DNA from: an uncultured Alistipes sp. | GTDB taxonomy: Bacteria > Bacteroidota > Bacteroidia > Bacteroidales > Rikenellaceae | Assembly: GCA_944320685.1 (NCBI GenBank) | Contig: CALUIK010000001.1 | Location: 806,001-870,000, forward strand | Length of the DNA stretch: 64,000 nt | Reading direction: 5' to 3' | In this document: positions 55,329 to 64,000 of the stretch, one piece after another | Layout: every line of letters begins with the position of its first letter | Position numbering within the stretch: position 1 is the first letter of the stretch | The notes under the pieces: model-generated | Told to the model about the DNA's origin: nothing | Database searches by the model: none | The model's input: the letters and a program-made list of their open reading frames with translations, nothing else | Program-made: the position numbers and the translations under genes

Positions 55329-56543
55329 CTATCGAAAGTATTTGTCGGCGAAATCCATGAACCGCTCCCAGTCGTAGAGCACTATGTCGTGGCCTCCCTC
55401 GCGCAGGTGGTATGCCACATCCCCTCCGATAAACGGGGTGTTCACGGCGGGGAGCCCATCCTCCTGCCACGTGAGGGGCCGCAGCCCGTAGAGCGAATAC
55501 ACTGCGCCGCACATCTGCGCCGCACGCATCTCGTTGCGGGGGTCGGCCCAGTCGTCGCGGCTGGCGCTGGCCACGTAGAGCGGGCGCGGCGCCACGAGCG
55601 CCAGCAGCATGTGCTGGTCGAAGGGCATCTGCTCCTCGCGGCCGTTGTAGCGCTTGTAGTTGTCGGTGAACCAGTAGGGGAACGAGGCGTTGATCTTCTC
55701 GACGGTCTCTCCCTGCTTGCCGCGTGCGAGGGCTGCGCCCGTCGAGCCCGAGTCGTTCGAGACGGCTACGGCGATGCGTCGGTCCGTTGCGGCGGCCCAT
55801 AGCGACGTCTTGCCCAGACGCGAGTGGCCTATGACCATGATGCGGCGCGTGTCGATCTCGGGCATCGTCTCCAGACAGTCTATGGCGCGGCTTATGCCCC
55901 ACGACCATGCTCCCACGGCCTTCATGCGTACCGAGTCGGGGATGCCGCTGCCCGCGTAGAGCATGGGGAGCACGCTCTGCTCGTAGCCGTCGCGGCGGTC
56001 GGGGTAGAAGTCGTCCTTGCATATCGTCGCCACGGCATATCCCCGTGCCACGGCTTCGGCATAGGGCCAGCGTCGGGCGTTGCCGCCTCGGGGGGCTCTC
56101 TCCGGCGAACCGCTCTTTCCGGCGACGATGACGGCGGGGTCGGAGGTGGTGGCGTGGTTGCCATTGAAGTTGAGCCCGAAGATGACGGGCACGGGTTCTT
56201 CGGCGCCGACGGGTATGTACAGGAGCATGTCGGCGCTGCGCTCCATGCCTGCGGCGCGGAGCGTTATGCGCACCTGCCGGCGCGTGGCCGTGCCTCCGAG
56301 GGCTATGCCCTCTTCGATGGTCTCGTAACGGGCTTCGGCACGGGTGTCGGGCGCCACGCCGTAGACCTCGGTCGAGAGCATGCGCAGGATCTCGGGGCGG
56401 CGCTGCCGCTCCCATTGACGGGCGCTCCTTACGGGGCGTCCGTTCTCCGTATGCAGCAGTGCGGGCGGTGTCTGCGCCGCGGCTGCGGCGCACAGCAGTG
56501 CGGCGGCGGGTATCGTTATGAGGGTTTTCAGCGACGGTATCAT
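55329..56543 (-). CDS. CE15-like glucuronoyl esterase
   Basis: The 404-residue protein has a signal peptide (about 1-23, ending AAAQ). The alpha/beta hydrolase core shows the CE15 motif GHSRLGKTS with nucleophile Ser241, then SNDSGSTGAAL, FPYWFTDNY, a conserved LVAPRPLYVAS and the C-terminal His in REGGHDI. Glucuronoyl esterases cut ester links between lignin and the 4-O-methylglucuronate of xylan; some bacterial members act on other uronates. The start MIPSLKTL at 56543 gives a proper signal peptide. It is the last gene of the GH127 unit, 41 bases after the M64 gene. Confidence 0.86.
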   Translation of the reverse strand: MIPSLKTLITIPAAALLCAAAAAQTPPALLHTENGRPVRSARQWERQRRPEILRMLSTEVYGVAPDTRAEARYETIEEGIALGGTATRRQVRITLRAAGMERSADMLLYIPVGAEEPVPVIFGLNFNGNHATTSDPAVIVAGKSGSPERAPRGGNARRWPYAEAVARGYAVATICKDDFYPDRRDGYEQSVLPMLYAGSGIPDSVRMKAVGAWSWGISRAIDCLETMPEIDTRRIMVIGHSRLGKTSLWAAATDRRIAVAVSNDSGSTGAALARGKQGETVEKINASFPYWFTDNYKRYNGREEQMPFDQHMLLALVAPRPLYVASASRDDWADPRNEMRAAQMCGAVYSLYGLRPLTWQEDGLPAVNTPFIGGDVAYHLREGGHDIVLYDWERFMDFADKYFR

Positions 56544-56584
56544 GGCGGTATGCGTATTGTGCGGCCGGTTGGCGCGGCCCCGCG

Positions 56585-57913
56585 TCAGCGGCAGATGAAG
56601 TCGATGTATCGCTCCAGTGCGGCCTTGCAGACGGGGCAGAAGACGTCGATCGTGTGCAGGTTGTTCATCAGGCAGTTGGGCCACGGGCGGTAGACCCCTT
56701 TGTCGACATAGCCGCCGCCCTCGTATACGCCGAGGCGTTGCGGCTGCGCCTCGTCCACGGGAGTGGGGACGGGCGTGGCGGGGTCGAGCATCGCGTGCCA
56801 TGCCTTGCGCTCGAAGTCGGTGAGCGTGGTGAGGTTCTCCTCCCACGGCTCCACGCCGGCAGGGTACATGTCGTTGTACGATACGCCGCCTGAGTACTCG
56901 TCGCCCAGACCCATCATCACGTGGCCGAACTCGTGGACGTAGACCTTGCCAGTGCGGTTGGGGTGGTGCGCGGCGCTGATGCCGTAGAAGTTGTATATTC
57001 CGCCTCCGCCGTACTTCTGGGTGTTCGAGAGCACGTATATGTAGTCATAGGGGACGTGTGCGGCGATGTCGCGCAGCCCCTGAAAATCCTCTATCATCTG
57101 GTAGCGCTCCGAGTCGAAAGTGTAGTATTGGGCCTTTGTTGCGGTGTTGCGCCAGACGTGCTCGCCCGGGATCGTCACGCCCGACTCCATCGACGGGGCC
57201 CACACGGCGCGTATGTTGAAGCGTGCGGCATTCTCCCTGAAGGGCGAGTAGGAGAGCAGTTCCTCGGCGAAGATGCGGCACGCCTGCTCGAACTTCGACT
57301 TTTCGGCGTCGGTGTACCCCTCGGGTACGAGGACTATGTCGACGCGGGTGGCGGGGTTGCCCGTGTATGCCACCTCGAAGGTGTCGTAGCGGGGCGTGAA
57401 CTTGCGCACGAAGTATGACGAGGGATCGATCTCCTGCTCGAACTTCTTTTCCATGACGCCCTCGCGGCTGCGGGCGTGGAGTTCGATGCGCACGGGCCCC
57501 TTAGGGTAGGGGAATACCACCGACTCGGGCATCGCCTTGCGCACGTTCTGCGCCTCGGCCGTTGTCTGCCACTCGTTGAAGAGGGTGCAGTAGCTGCGCG
57601 AGTATATGAGGCGGCCGCTCTCCTTGTCGAAGACCTTGAGCAGCTGCACGCCGTAACCCGTGTCGTCGACGAGCGACACCTTCGAGCCGGCCCAGTACGG
57701 CTCCTCGCGCACCTCGTCGAAGAAGTACTCTTCCCTCGCGGCATCGCCGCAGTGGTAGAAGTCGAAACGCATGGTTTTGTCCTCGAAGTAGCGGTCGAAG
57801 CCGGCCTGTGCGGCCTCGGCCTTGGACGGCTGTTTTTTGGTGTCCTGCGCCTGAACTCCCTCTGCGGCGAGGCCGAGGAGGCAGGCGGTGAGTATGGTTG
57901 CAGCAAGTCTCAT
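56585..57913 (-). CDS. M64-family (IgA-peptidase-like) zinc metallopeptidase
   Basis: The 442-residue protein has a signal peptide (about 1-22). An N-terminal beta-sandwich-like part (40-175) comes before the metallopeptidase domain, whose extended zinc motif HEFGHVMMGLGDEY starts at residue 327, with His327, His331 and probably Asp338 as ligands. VDIVLVPEGYT and the C-terminal pair CPVC also fit the M64 family. M64 includes a clostridial IgA peptidase and many Bacteroides secreted proteins of unknown target. Its place between a GH127 and a CE15 gene suggests a glycoprotein target. Confidence 0.9.
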   Translation of the reverse strand: MRLAATILTACLLGLAAEGVQAQDTKKQPSKAEAAQAGFDRYFEDKTMRFDFYHCGDAAREEYFFDEVREEPYWAGSKVSLVDDTGYGVQLLKVFDKESGRLIYSRSYCTLFNEWQTTAEAQNVRKAMPESVVFPYPKGPVRIELHARSREGVMEKKFEQEIDPSSYFVRKFTPRYDTFEVAYTGNPATRVDIVLVPEGYTDAEKSKFEQACRIFAEELLSYSPFRENAARFNIRAVWAPSMESGVTIPGEHVWRNTATKAQYYTFDSERYQMIEDFQGLRDIAAHVPYDYIYVLSNTQKYGGGGIYNFYGISAAHHPNRTGKVYVHEFGHVMMGLGDEYSGGVSYNDMYPAGVEPWEENLTTLTDFERKAWHAMLDPATPVPTPVDEAQPQRLGVYEGGGYVDKGVYRPWPNCLMNNLHTIDVFCPVCKAALERYIDFICR

Positions 57914-57940
57914 GTGGTGTGGTTGTTTTTAGTTGTCGGG

Positions 57941-60355
57941 TTATTTCACGCTCCATTCGAACACGCCGGCCGAGTTGTCGGCGGGCAGTTGCACCTCGAG
58001 TTTCAGGGCCGTGGTCTCGACGGGCTCGAACTCCGCCGTGCAGGGGGTGTCCTTCGCCACGGGGTAGCCGTTGCGGGGCTTCACCTCGGCCCATGCGCCC
58101 GAAGCGCCGCGGTAGTAAAGCCTCCATGCGGCGGGGATGCGGCAGCCGCCCCACGGCGCGTCGTCGAACCAGTATACGGTCGATTCCGATATGGTCTGCA
58201 CCCCGTCGAACTCGTATGCTATCCATTGCGTCGATGCCGTCTCGGGCCACCAGTGGTAGTAGGGCATCGAGCGGTCGCCCGCCTGTTTGGGCGTCAGTCC
58301 GTCGTTTACGGCGCGCAGTGCCGCCGTTGGCGTCGATGCCGTCACCGTGCTCCGCGAGGCGATTGTCGGAGCCGTGGCGGGGCGCGTCGCCGTGAGGTCT
58401 ATAGGCAGCCATACGGTCATCTCGCCCGCGCCGCGGTGTGCCCATGCGTAGTAGGGGATCAGGGTTAGGGTGACGTCGTCGGCGACGAGGCGGCCCCTCT
58501 CGTCGAAGCGCAGCGTCTGCGCCTGCGTCTCGATCGTCTCGATGCCGTAAAGCATGTCGCTGCGGAACTCGGTCTCGAAGTGCGGGGTCTGGTTCATCAG
58601 CACGCCCCGCACGCTGAAGTCGTTGTCGGGCCACTCGGCACAGTATACTATGGGGCCGCGCTCCACGGCCACGCGGCCGCGGTCGGCCTCGACCCGAGCG
58701 TTTGCCTCCACCACGCGCGGTTCCATGTCGAAGTGTATCTCGACACGGTCGCCCTTGCGCCAGCGGCGCTCGACGGTGAAGTACCCCTTGTCGAGGTCGC
58801 TCTCCACGGGCTGGCCGTTGACCTTGACGGAGTATCCGAGGCGCTTGCCGTCGGCGTAGCGGTAGAGGTCGCTCGGCACCGCGTCGCCCCGTACCCAGCC
58901 CGGGATGCGTATCTTGAGGGCGAAGTCGGCCGCGCCGCGCGGCGTCACCTCAATGGCGATATCGCCCTGCCACGGGTAGGATGTCGTCTGCTTGACGGCG
59001 ACGCGCCTGCCCGCGACATGCAGCTGCGACTCGTTGGCCATGAAGAGGTTTACATAGAGGTTGTCGTCCTCGACGGCGTAGATGTACCCGGGAACCGATG
59101 GGATGAAGCGGCATGCGTTCGAGGGACAGCAGGCACAGCCGAACCACGGCGAGCGCTGGTGCTGACCTATCGACTCCAGCGGGTTGGGGTAGAAGAACGC
59201 GCCGCCGTCGAGCGAGATGCCCGAGAGCACGCCGTTGTAGAGCGTGCGTTCCAGCACGTCGTAGTATTTCGCGTCGCCCTTCATCAGGAAGAGACGGTAA
59301 TTCCAGTATACGTTGCCTATTGCGGCGCAGGTCTCGCAGTAGGCCGACATGTTGGGCAGCTCGTAGTCGGCGCCGAAAGCCTCGCCGTTGTTGGTGGCGC
59401 CGATGCCGCCCGTGATGTAGAGCTTCTTGCCCACGACGTTGTCCCAGATGCGGTCAATGGCCTCGACATAGGCCGTGTCGCCCGTGAGCGCCGCCACGTC
59501 GGCCATGCCCGAATACATGTAGGCGGCGCGTACGGCGTGCCCTACGGCCTCGTCCTGCTCGATGACGGGTTTGTGGGCTTGGCTGTACTCGTCGCGCCGC
59601 TCCGTACGGCCGCGCATGTCGAGGAAGAACTTCGCCTCGTCGAGGTACTTGCGGTCGCCCGTCACCACATAGAGTTTCGCCAAGGCCATCTCGGCAATCT
59701 GGTGTCCGGGTACGCGCACCTGCTGGCCTTCGTTCGGGCCGATCTCGCGGCAGACGCAGTCGGCATAGCGGATGGCGATGTCGAGGAAGTTGCGCCGGCC
59801 AGTGGCTTGGTAGTGGGCGATGGCCCCCTCGACCATGTGGCCGAGGTTGTAGAACTCGTGGCTCAGTTCCTCGACCTTTTCCCAGCGTTTCGATCCGGCC
59901 CAACTGTGCGGGTGGCCGGGGTTCATCGTGCGCGCGGTGTAGAGGTAGCCGTCGGGCTCCTGCGCCGCGGCCACGATGACCAGCACGCTGTCTATGTATC
60001 GCCTGAGTTTCTCGTCGGGGTATGTCTGCAGCAGGTAGCTGGCGCCCTCGATGGTCTTGTAGACGTCGGTGTCGTCGAACGAATACCCCATGACCTTGTT
60101 GTCGGGGCTCGGGTGCGCCGCCATCTGGAAGTTGCGGTAGCGGCCCGTCTCCTCGCACTTCGAGAAGGCGAGGGGTATGGTCACCTCGCGGCTGGCCCTG
60201 AGCCTCTGGCCCCAAAACGAGTCGGTGACCTTGACCGCGGTGAAGGGTACGGGGGTGATGGGATACCCCGCATGTGTCTGCTTGTCTTCCTGTGCCTGTG
60301 CCGTGAGTCCCGCGACGACTCCCAGCGCCGTCATTATGGCAAATATGCGATTCAT
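57941..60355 (-). CDS. Beta-L-arabinofuranosidase, GH127 family
   Basis: The 804-residue protein has a signal peptide (about 1-21). The (alpha/alpha)6 barrel carries the metal-thiolate site of the family: Glu325, Glu341 and Cys343 (YCETC), and Cys409-Cys410 (CACCPSN), which match by spacing the Glu/Cys set of the Bifidobacterium enzyme HypBA1. Cys409 would be the nucleophile. Beta-sandwich domains follow, and the last 150 residues look like an F5/8 discoidin domain (VNDGLTPKQAGDRSMPYYHW to the end). Such enzymes remove beta-L-arabinofuranose from hydroxyproline-linked arabinans of plant extensins. It is the first gene of a three-gene unit. Confidence 0.92.
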   Translation of the reverse strand: MNRIFAIMTALGVVAGLTAQAQEDKQTHAGYPITPVPFTAVKVTDSFWGQRLRASREVTIPLAFSKCEETGRYRNFQMAAHPSPDNKVMGYSFDDTDVYKTIEGASYLLQTYPDEKLRRYIDSVLVIVAAAQEPDGYLYTARTMNPGHPHSWAGSKRWEKVEELSHEFYNLGHMVEGAIAHYQATGRRNFLDIAIRYADCVCREIGPNEGQQVRVPGHQIAEMALAKLYVVTGDRKYLDEAKFFLDMRGRTERRDEYSQAHKPVIEQDEAVGHAVRAAYMYSGMADVAALTGDTAYVEAIDRIWDNVVGKKLYITGGIGATNNGEAFGADYELPNMSAYCETCAAIGNVYWNYRLFLMKGDAKYYDVLERTLYNGVLSGISLDGGAFFYPNPLESIGQHQRSPWFGCACCPSNACRFIPSVPGYIYAVEDDNLYVNLFMANESQLHVAGRRVAVKQTTSYPWQGDIAIEVTPRGAADFALKIRIPGWVRGDAVPSDLYRYADGKRLGYSVKVNGQPVESDLDKGYFTVERRWRKGDRVEIHFDMEPRVVEANARVEADRGRVAVERGPIVYCAEWPDNDFSVRGVLMNQTPHFETEFRSDMLYGIETIETQAQTLRFDERGRLVADDVTLTLIPYYAWAHRGAGEMTVWLPIDLTATRPATAPTIASRSTVTASTPTAALRAVNDGLTPKQAGDRSMPYYHWWPETASTQWIAYEFDGVQTISESTVYWFDDAPWGGCRIPAAWRLYYRGASGAWAEVKPRNGYPVAKDTPCTAEFEPVETTALKLEVQLPADNSAGVFEWSVK

Positions 60356-60426
60356 TTCTGCGTTCTTTGAGGTTGAATATGCCGCCGGCCGGCCGCGCTC
60401 TGCCGGCATGGCTCCGCCGATCTACA

Positions 60427-60458
60427 CAAAGATATGAAAAAGAGTGCGTAATGGCAAA
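60427..60458 (-). promoter_or_regulatory. Promoter of the GH127-M64-CE15 unit
   Basis: Minus strand TTTG (60458-60455), a 20-base spacer and TATCTTTG (60434-60427): exact consensus. Confidence 0.75.
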
Positions 60459-60556
60459 TGCGAACCGTGTTTTCGGATTAATCGTTGTGTTGCGGCGCCG
60501 ATGGCGGAGGCAGGCAGGGCCGGGGCGTGCCGGAATTTGTTGCGGCCCGTGCATAT

Positions 60557-60601
60557 GCCGACGCCCCTCCTCGTCTTCCGAAGACGGAGAGGGGCGTCGG
60601 C
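60557..60601 (-). terminator. Two-part hairpin after purC
   Basis: Outer stem GCCGACGCCCCTC (60557-60569) with 60589-60601 and inner stem CGTCTTC (60572-60578) with GAAGACG (60580-60586). No T-run, but the stem is very stable and lies 26 bases past the stop. Confidence 0.65.
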
Positions 60602-60626
60602 CGTATTGCCGGATGTGAGGCCGGGC

Positions 60627-61586
60627 CTATCCGAGGCCCTTGAGGCATGCCGCGACATTCGTCTCGATGCGGCGGAGTATGTCCTGCGTGTCGGCCTCCT
60701 CGGCCCCCTTGACGAAGCGCTCGCCCGTAATGTTCTCGTAGAGTTCTACATAGCGGTCGGTGATGCCGGCGACAATCTCGGGGGTCATGTCGGGCACTTT
60801 CTGTCCCGCCTGCCCTTGAAAGCCGTTCGCCATGAGCCACTCGCGCACGAATTCCTTCGACAGCTGGCGCTGGCGCTCGCCGCGGGCCAGCCGCTCGGCA
60901 TAACCCTCGGCGTAGAAGTAACGCGACGAGTCGGGCGTGTGGATCTCGTCCATGAGGTATATTATGCCGTCCCTCTTGCCGAACTCGTACTTCGTGTCGA
61001 CGAGGATGAGGCCCATCTTGGCCGCTATCTCGCTGCCGCGGGCGTAGATGGCGCGGGTGTAACGCTCCAGCTGTTCGTAATCCTCGCGGCTGACGAGCCC
61101 CGAAGCGATGATCTGCTCCTTCGATATGTCTTCGTCGTGGCCCTCGGCGGCCTTCGACGTGGGTGTGATGATGGGCTCCGGAAACTTCTGGTTCTCGACC
61201 ATGCCGTCGGGCATAGGCACGCCGCAGATGGTGCGCTTGCCGGCCTTGTACTCGCGCCATGCGTGGCCCGAAAGGTAGCCGCGGATCACCATCTCCACCT
61301 TGAATGGCTCGCACTTGCGGCCCACGGTGACCATCGGGTCGGGCACGGCGATCTTCCAGTTGGGCAGGATGTCGGCCGTGGCGTCGAGGAACTTGGCGGC
61401 GATCTGGTTGAGGACCTGTCCCTTGTAAGGTATGCCCTCGGGCAGTACGACGTCGAATGCCGAGATGCGGTCGGTTACCACCATGACGAGGTATCGGTCG
61501 TCGATGTCGTATACGTCGCGCACCTTGCCCGTATACTTGCTGCGTTGACCTTCGAAAGCGAAGTCGGTATGTGTGATAGCGCTCAT
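60627..61586 (-). CDS. purC: Phosphoribosylaminoimidazole-succinocarboxamide synthase (SAICAR synthetase)
   Basis: The 319-residue enzyme joins CAIR with aspartate in purine synthesis. Family signatures are [11 protein letters not shown] with [10 protein letters not shown] near the N-terminus, [16 protein letters not shown], and [10 protein letters not shown] with [13 protein letters not shown] in the ATP/substrate region. Length fits the longer bacterial type. It is alone between two hairpins and has a -7 box TATCTTTG at 61617-61610. Confidence 0.96.
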   Translation of the reverse strand: MSAITHTDFAFEGQRSKYTGKVRDVYDIDDRYLVMVVTDRISAFDVVLPEGIPYKGQVLNQIAAKFLDATADILPNWKIAVPDPMVTVGRKCEPFKVEMVIRGYLSGHAWREYKAGKRTICGVPMPDGMVENQKFPEPIITPTSKAAEGHDEDISKEQIIASGLVSREDYEQLERYTRAIYARGSEIAAKMGLILVDTKYEFGKRDGIIYLMDEIHTPDSSRYFYAEGYAERLARGERQRQLSKEFVREWLMANGFQGQAGQKVPDMTPEIVAGITDRYVELYENITGERFVKGAEEADTQDILRRIETNVAACLKGLG

Positions 61587-61609
61587 TTTGTTTGGAGGTT
61601 TTATTGACG

Positions 61610-61617
61610 CAAAGATA
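61610..61617 (-). promoter_or_regulatory. -7 box of purC
   Basis: TATCTTTG on the minus strand, 24 bases before the ATG; no clear -33 box and no purine riboswitch-like fold. Confidence 0.45.
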
Positions 61618-61761
61618 ATGTTTTTGCGATTTCTGCGCGAGACTGTCCGCGAAAATGTGCACTGCCGGAGCCGTTGCCCCGACGGTGTGCGGGCGCGGCG
61701 TCGGAAAAGGTCGCGGCGGAGCCCATGAAGACACCGTGGCGGCAGCGGGCGCCGGCGCAGG

Positions 61762-62658
61762 TCAGATGTCGTTGCGGTACTCGTTGGGTGTGCACCCTAC
61801 CACCCGTTTGAACTTGCGGCTCATGTGCTGCGGATATTGGAACCCCAGACTGTAGGCTATCTCGCTCATGGGTTTGGACGATGAAAGCAGCATTTCCTTG
61901 GCAAGGTCGATGAGCTTGTTCTGGATATGTTCCGATACGGTCTTGCCCGTGTACTTGCGGATCATGTCCCCGAAGTAGTTGGGCGAGAGAAAAACCTTAT
62001 CGGCGAAATACCGCACCGTCGGAAGCCCTGTCTGCTGCGGGGCGCCGCTGTCGAAGTAGTCGTCGAGCAGGCGTTCGAAACGTGTGACAATGTCGTTGTT
62101 GGAGGCTTCGCGCGTGGTGAACTGCCTGTCGTAGAAACGCATGCAGTAGTCGAGCAGCAACCCTATGTTGGCGGTGATGAGGCGGCGGCTGTGCTTGTCG
62201 ATGCCGTGGCCGAGCTCCGCACCGATTTTGTGCAGGCAGTCCATGACGGTGCCGCGCTCCTGCTGCGAGAGGTGCAGCGCCTCGCGGGTCTCGTACGAGA
62301 AGAACGAATATTTCTTTATCTCCTGCCCGAGCGCGGTGCCGCGGATGAAGTCGGGGTGGAAAAGCACCCCGTATGCCGCGGGGCGTGTGCCCTCCTGCAT
62401 CTCGACCTCGGCCACCTGCCCGGGGGCGAAGCAGACGATGGTGCCCTCGCCGTAGTCGTAGGGCTGGCGTCCGTAGGTTATGTCGCCGCAACGGGTGTTC
62501 TTCAGGAACAGGGCGTATATCCCGTATACGGTTTTGAAGTGGCGGGGCCATACGGTGGCCTGCGACAGGTCGACCACGGCGACCATCGGGTGAAGGGTTT
62601 CGAGCCCGAAAAGACGGTTGTAACGGTCCACGCTGTCCAATACGATCATATCTTCCAT
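61762..62658 (-). CDS. AraC-family transcriptional regulator
   Basis: The 298-residue protein has an N-terminal cupin-like sensor ([19 protein letters not shown]) and a C-terminal double helix-turn-helix (about 200-298; [29 protein letters not shown] and [22 protein letters not shown], ending TPNEYRN). It faces away from the secreted CMD-cupin gene, so that gene is its likely target, as is common for divergent AraC pairs. The start at 62658 gives [14 protein letters not shown]; the next in-frame ATG is three codons on. Confidence 0.88.
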   Translation of the reverse strand: MEDMIVLDSVDRYNRLFGLETLHPMVAVVDLSQATVWPRHFKTVYGIYALFLKNTRCGDITYGRQPYDYGEGTIVCFAPGQVAEVEMQEGTRPAAYGVLFHPDFIRGTALGQEIKKYSFFSYETREALHLSQQERGTVMDCLHKIGAELGHGIDKHSRRLITANIGLLLDYCMRFYDRQFTTREASNNDIVTRFERLLDDYFDSGAPQQTGLPTVRYFADKVFLSPNYFGDMIRKYTGKTVSEHIQNKLIDLAKEMLLSSSKPMSEIAYSLGFQYPQHMSRKFKRVVGCTPNEYRNDI

Positions 62659-62670
62659 ACCGCTGAAATT

Positions 62671-62691
62671 TTATCTTTTATGCAAAGATAA
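62671..62691. promoter_or_regulatory. Perfect 8-bp inverted repeat over the AraC gene promoter
   Basis: TTATCTTT (62671-62678) and AAAGATAA (62684-62691) are perfect inverted copies with a 5-base spacer. The right arm contains the minus-strand -7 box TATCTTTG (62690-62683). It could be an operator or two back-to-back promoter boxes. Confidence 0.5.
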
Positions 62692-62788
62692 TGTTTCTGC
62701 GCGGAATATTGCGGCGGGCGGGGCCCCGATCCGTGATTCGGGTAAAAATATCCGTAAATCGTATAATCGGCCGCCCGCCGCGAGTGAC

Positions 62789-62796
62789 TACTTTTG
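62789..62796 (+). promoter_or_regulatory. -7 box upstream of the CMD-cupin gene
   Basis: TACTTTTG about 100 bases before the start; -33 box poor, as expected for a promoter that needs an activator. Confidence 0.45.
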
Positions 62797-62892
62797 TATC
62801 GGCGGCAAAGGCGCCGTCGGGACGGCCTCGGGAGGTGTCGGCAGGAGCGTCCGCGGTGCGGCGGGGAAATTCTTTTTGAATGTACGGAACAT

Positions 62893-63729
62893 ATGATAAT
62901 AAACGGTATGAACATTAAAACGATCTTTGCGCTTGTCGCATTGGCTTTAAACATTACAACAGTCATGGCACAGGAGAAAATCAAACAGACGGCGGGCCGC
63001 GACCAGCTCGGGGAGTTCGCCCCCAAATTCGCGGAATTGAACGACGACGTACTTTTCGGCGAGGTATGGAGCCGTACGGACAAACTCGGGTTGCGTGACC
63101 GCAGCATGGTGACCATCACGTCGCTTATAAGTCAGGGCATCACCGATTCGTCGCTGACGTATCACCTGCAGACGGCGCGGCAGAACGGCATCACCCGCGG
63201 CGAGATCGCCGAGATCCTCACCCAGATCGGCTTCTATGCCGGCTGGCCGAAGGCATGGGCGGCATTCCGTCTGGCGAAGGATGTGTGGGCGGAGGATACG
63301 GCAGGGGAGGATGCCAAGGCCGCATTCCAGCGGCAGATGATCTTCCCGATCGGGGAGCCCAACACGGCATATGCCCGATATTTCACGGGCAACAGCTATC
63401 TTGCCCCCGTTTCGCGCGAGCAGGTCGTGATCTCGAACGTTACGTTCGAGCCGGGCTGCCGCAACAACTGGCACATACACCGCGCCAAGAGCGGCGGCGG
63501 CCAGATGCTCATCGGTGTCGCGGGCCGAGGCTGGTATCAGGAGGAGGGGAAACCTGCCGTCGAGATACTCCCCGGAACGGTGATACACATTCCGGCCAAC
63601 GTAAAGCACTGGCATGGTGCCGCGGCCGACGGGTGGTTCGCGCATCTGGCGTTCGAGATACCGGGCGAGGACGCCTCGAACGAGTGGCTCGAACCCGTGT
63701 CGGACGAGGAGTACGGGGCGCTGGAATAG
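62893..63729 (+). CDS. Secreted carboxymuconolactone decarboxylase-like/cupin fusion
   Basis: The 278-residue protein begins MIINGMNIKTIFALVALALN and has a signal peptide cut near VMA before QE. Residues about 35-140 form a CMD/AhpD-like domain (LGLRDRSMVTITSLISQGITD, YHLQTARQNGITRGEIAEIL, YAGWPKAWAAFRLAKDVW). Residues about 150-278 form a cupin with NNWHIHRAKSGGGQMLIGVAG and GTVIHIPANVKHWHG, which supply the metal-binding His residues. Bacteroidales CMD-cupin proteins are annotated only by domain; a periplasmic redox or lactone role is open. The ATG at 62908 is an alternative start. It is divergent from an AraC gene. Confidence 0.87.
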   Translation: MIINGMNIKTIFALVALALNITTVMAQEKIKQTAGRDQLGEFAPKFAELNDDVLFGEVWSRTDKLGLRDRSMVTITSLISQGITDSSLTYHLQTARQNGITRGEIAEILTQIGFYAGWPKAWAAFRLAKDVWAEDTAGEDAKAAFQRQMIFPIGEPNTAYARYFTGNSYLAPVSREQVVISNVTFEPGCRNNWHIHRAKSGGGQMLIGVAGRGWYQEEGKPAVEILPGTVIHIPANVKHWHGAAADGWFAHLAFEIPGEDASNEWLEPVSDEEYGALE

Positions 63730-63832
63730 GGGTCGGCCCGCTTGCGGCACGGCCGCGGCGGCGCCCCGAGGCCTATTTGCGCGGTTGCAGGGCGGGCCCA
63801 TTGAATCGTGACGGCATATTCGGGGCCTGCCG

Positions 63833-63864
63833 GTTGGCCGTGCCGCGCCTTTATTGTATTTTTG
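63833..63864 (+). promoter_or_regulatory. Promoter near the right edge
   Basis: GTTG (63833-63836, one base off TTTG), a 20-base spacer and TATTTTTG (63857-63864). It points to a gene that would begin near the window end. Confidence 0.55.
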
Positions 63865-63980
63865 TGCCGCGCCGCTACGACGGTGCAGGGCGGAACGCGG
63901 TGGAGACCGCGCCGCGGCGGCCGTAGCCCGCATTCCGGCAGGATCGTATGCGGTTTTGCGTCAAACGTTTTGTTTTGCAG

Positions 63981-64000
63981 ATGAAGGGACCATATGTTTT
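63981..64000 (+). CDS. Possible start of a gene cut by the window edge
   Basis: ATG at 63981 opens a frame MKGPYV and follows the promoter by about 110 bases. Only 20 bases are visible, so neither the gene nor its product can be confirmed. Confidence 0.3.

Noticed and set aside
54922..55377. 151-codon frame downstream of the GH99-like gene
   Set aside because: It runs through hairpins and direct repeats and past the end of the convergent gene. Composition looks non-coding.
61600..61660. Purine-type riboswitch before purC
   Set aside because: The leader is only about 15-20 bases from the predicted start of transcription to the ATG, too short for an aptamer.

Overview
The window looks like a piece of a GC-rich Bacteroidota chromosome, most likely Bacteroidales close to Alistipes (Rikenellaceae). 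The genus is an inference. The support is: repeated promoters of the Bacteroidota form TTTG, 19-20 bp, TAnnTTTG; a lipoprotein Omp85 protein (TamL type); HyfB-to-HyfI-like genes of the Bacteroidales kind; many secreted glycosidases, esterases and peptidases; and few clear Shine-Dalgarno sites. No rRNA, tRNA, CRISPR array, prophage or insertion sequence was found.

Layout. 1-3.2 kb: 3' part of an elongation factor G gene, then an AraC-type regulator behind an AT-rich leader. 3.2-3.4 kb: a short promoter-to-terminator unit that may encode a small RNA. 3.4-6.8 kb (minus): dapF-tamL with a 4-nt overlap. 6.9-9.7 kb: three alpha/beta hydrolases in a row. 9.7-11.3 kb: a MATE transporter behind a structured leader. 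11.6-14.8 kb: metG and ilvE. 14.3-15.2 kb: parS-like palindromes near mnmG. 15.3-22.2 kb (minus): pheS, a TPR protein, an EnvC-like protein, ybeY, mnmG. 22.3-26.3 kb: a patatin with outer-membrane barrel and a double ABC ATPase. 26.8-29.7 kb (minus): nrnA-type phosphoesterase and an MsbA-like exporter. 30.4-35.7 kb: small periplasmic protein, acetyltransferase, ferredoxin, serS, GH20 hexosaminidase. 35.9-37.1 kb: membrane metallophosphoesterase.

37.1-44.4 kb (minus) holds six genes for a complex-I/hydrogenase-4-like membrane complex downstream of rsmE. Its hydrogenase-type subunits lack the NiFe-binding cysteines and all four ligands of the proximal Fe-S cluster, while the proton-channel residues look intact. 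It therefore resembles the energy-converting hydrogenase-related (Ehr) group and its redox partner is unknown.

45.4-64 kb: two M3 peptidases with a GH43 enzyme; a PiT phosphate transporter with PhoU-like tail; a GH99-like/WbsX protein; a minus-strand unit GH127 - M64 peptidase - CE15 esterase, which suggests breakdown of plant cell-wall glycoprotein or glucuronoxylan; purC; and an AraC regulator divergent from a secreted carboxymuconolactone-decarboxylase/cupin fusion. The last 20 bases may begin another gene.

The items most worth a second look are the NiFe-less hydrogenase-like complex, the cluster of parS-like sites with 59-bp phasing, the paired GTGA-loop hairpin RNAs, and the MATE leader.
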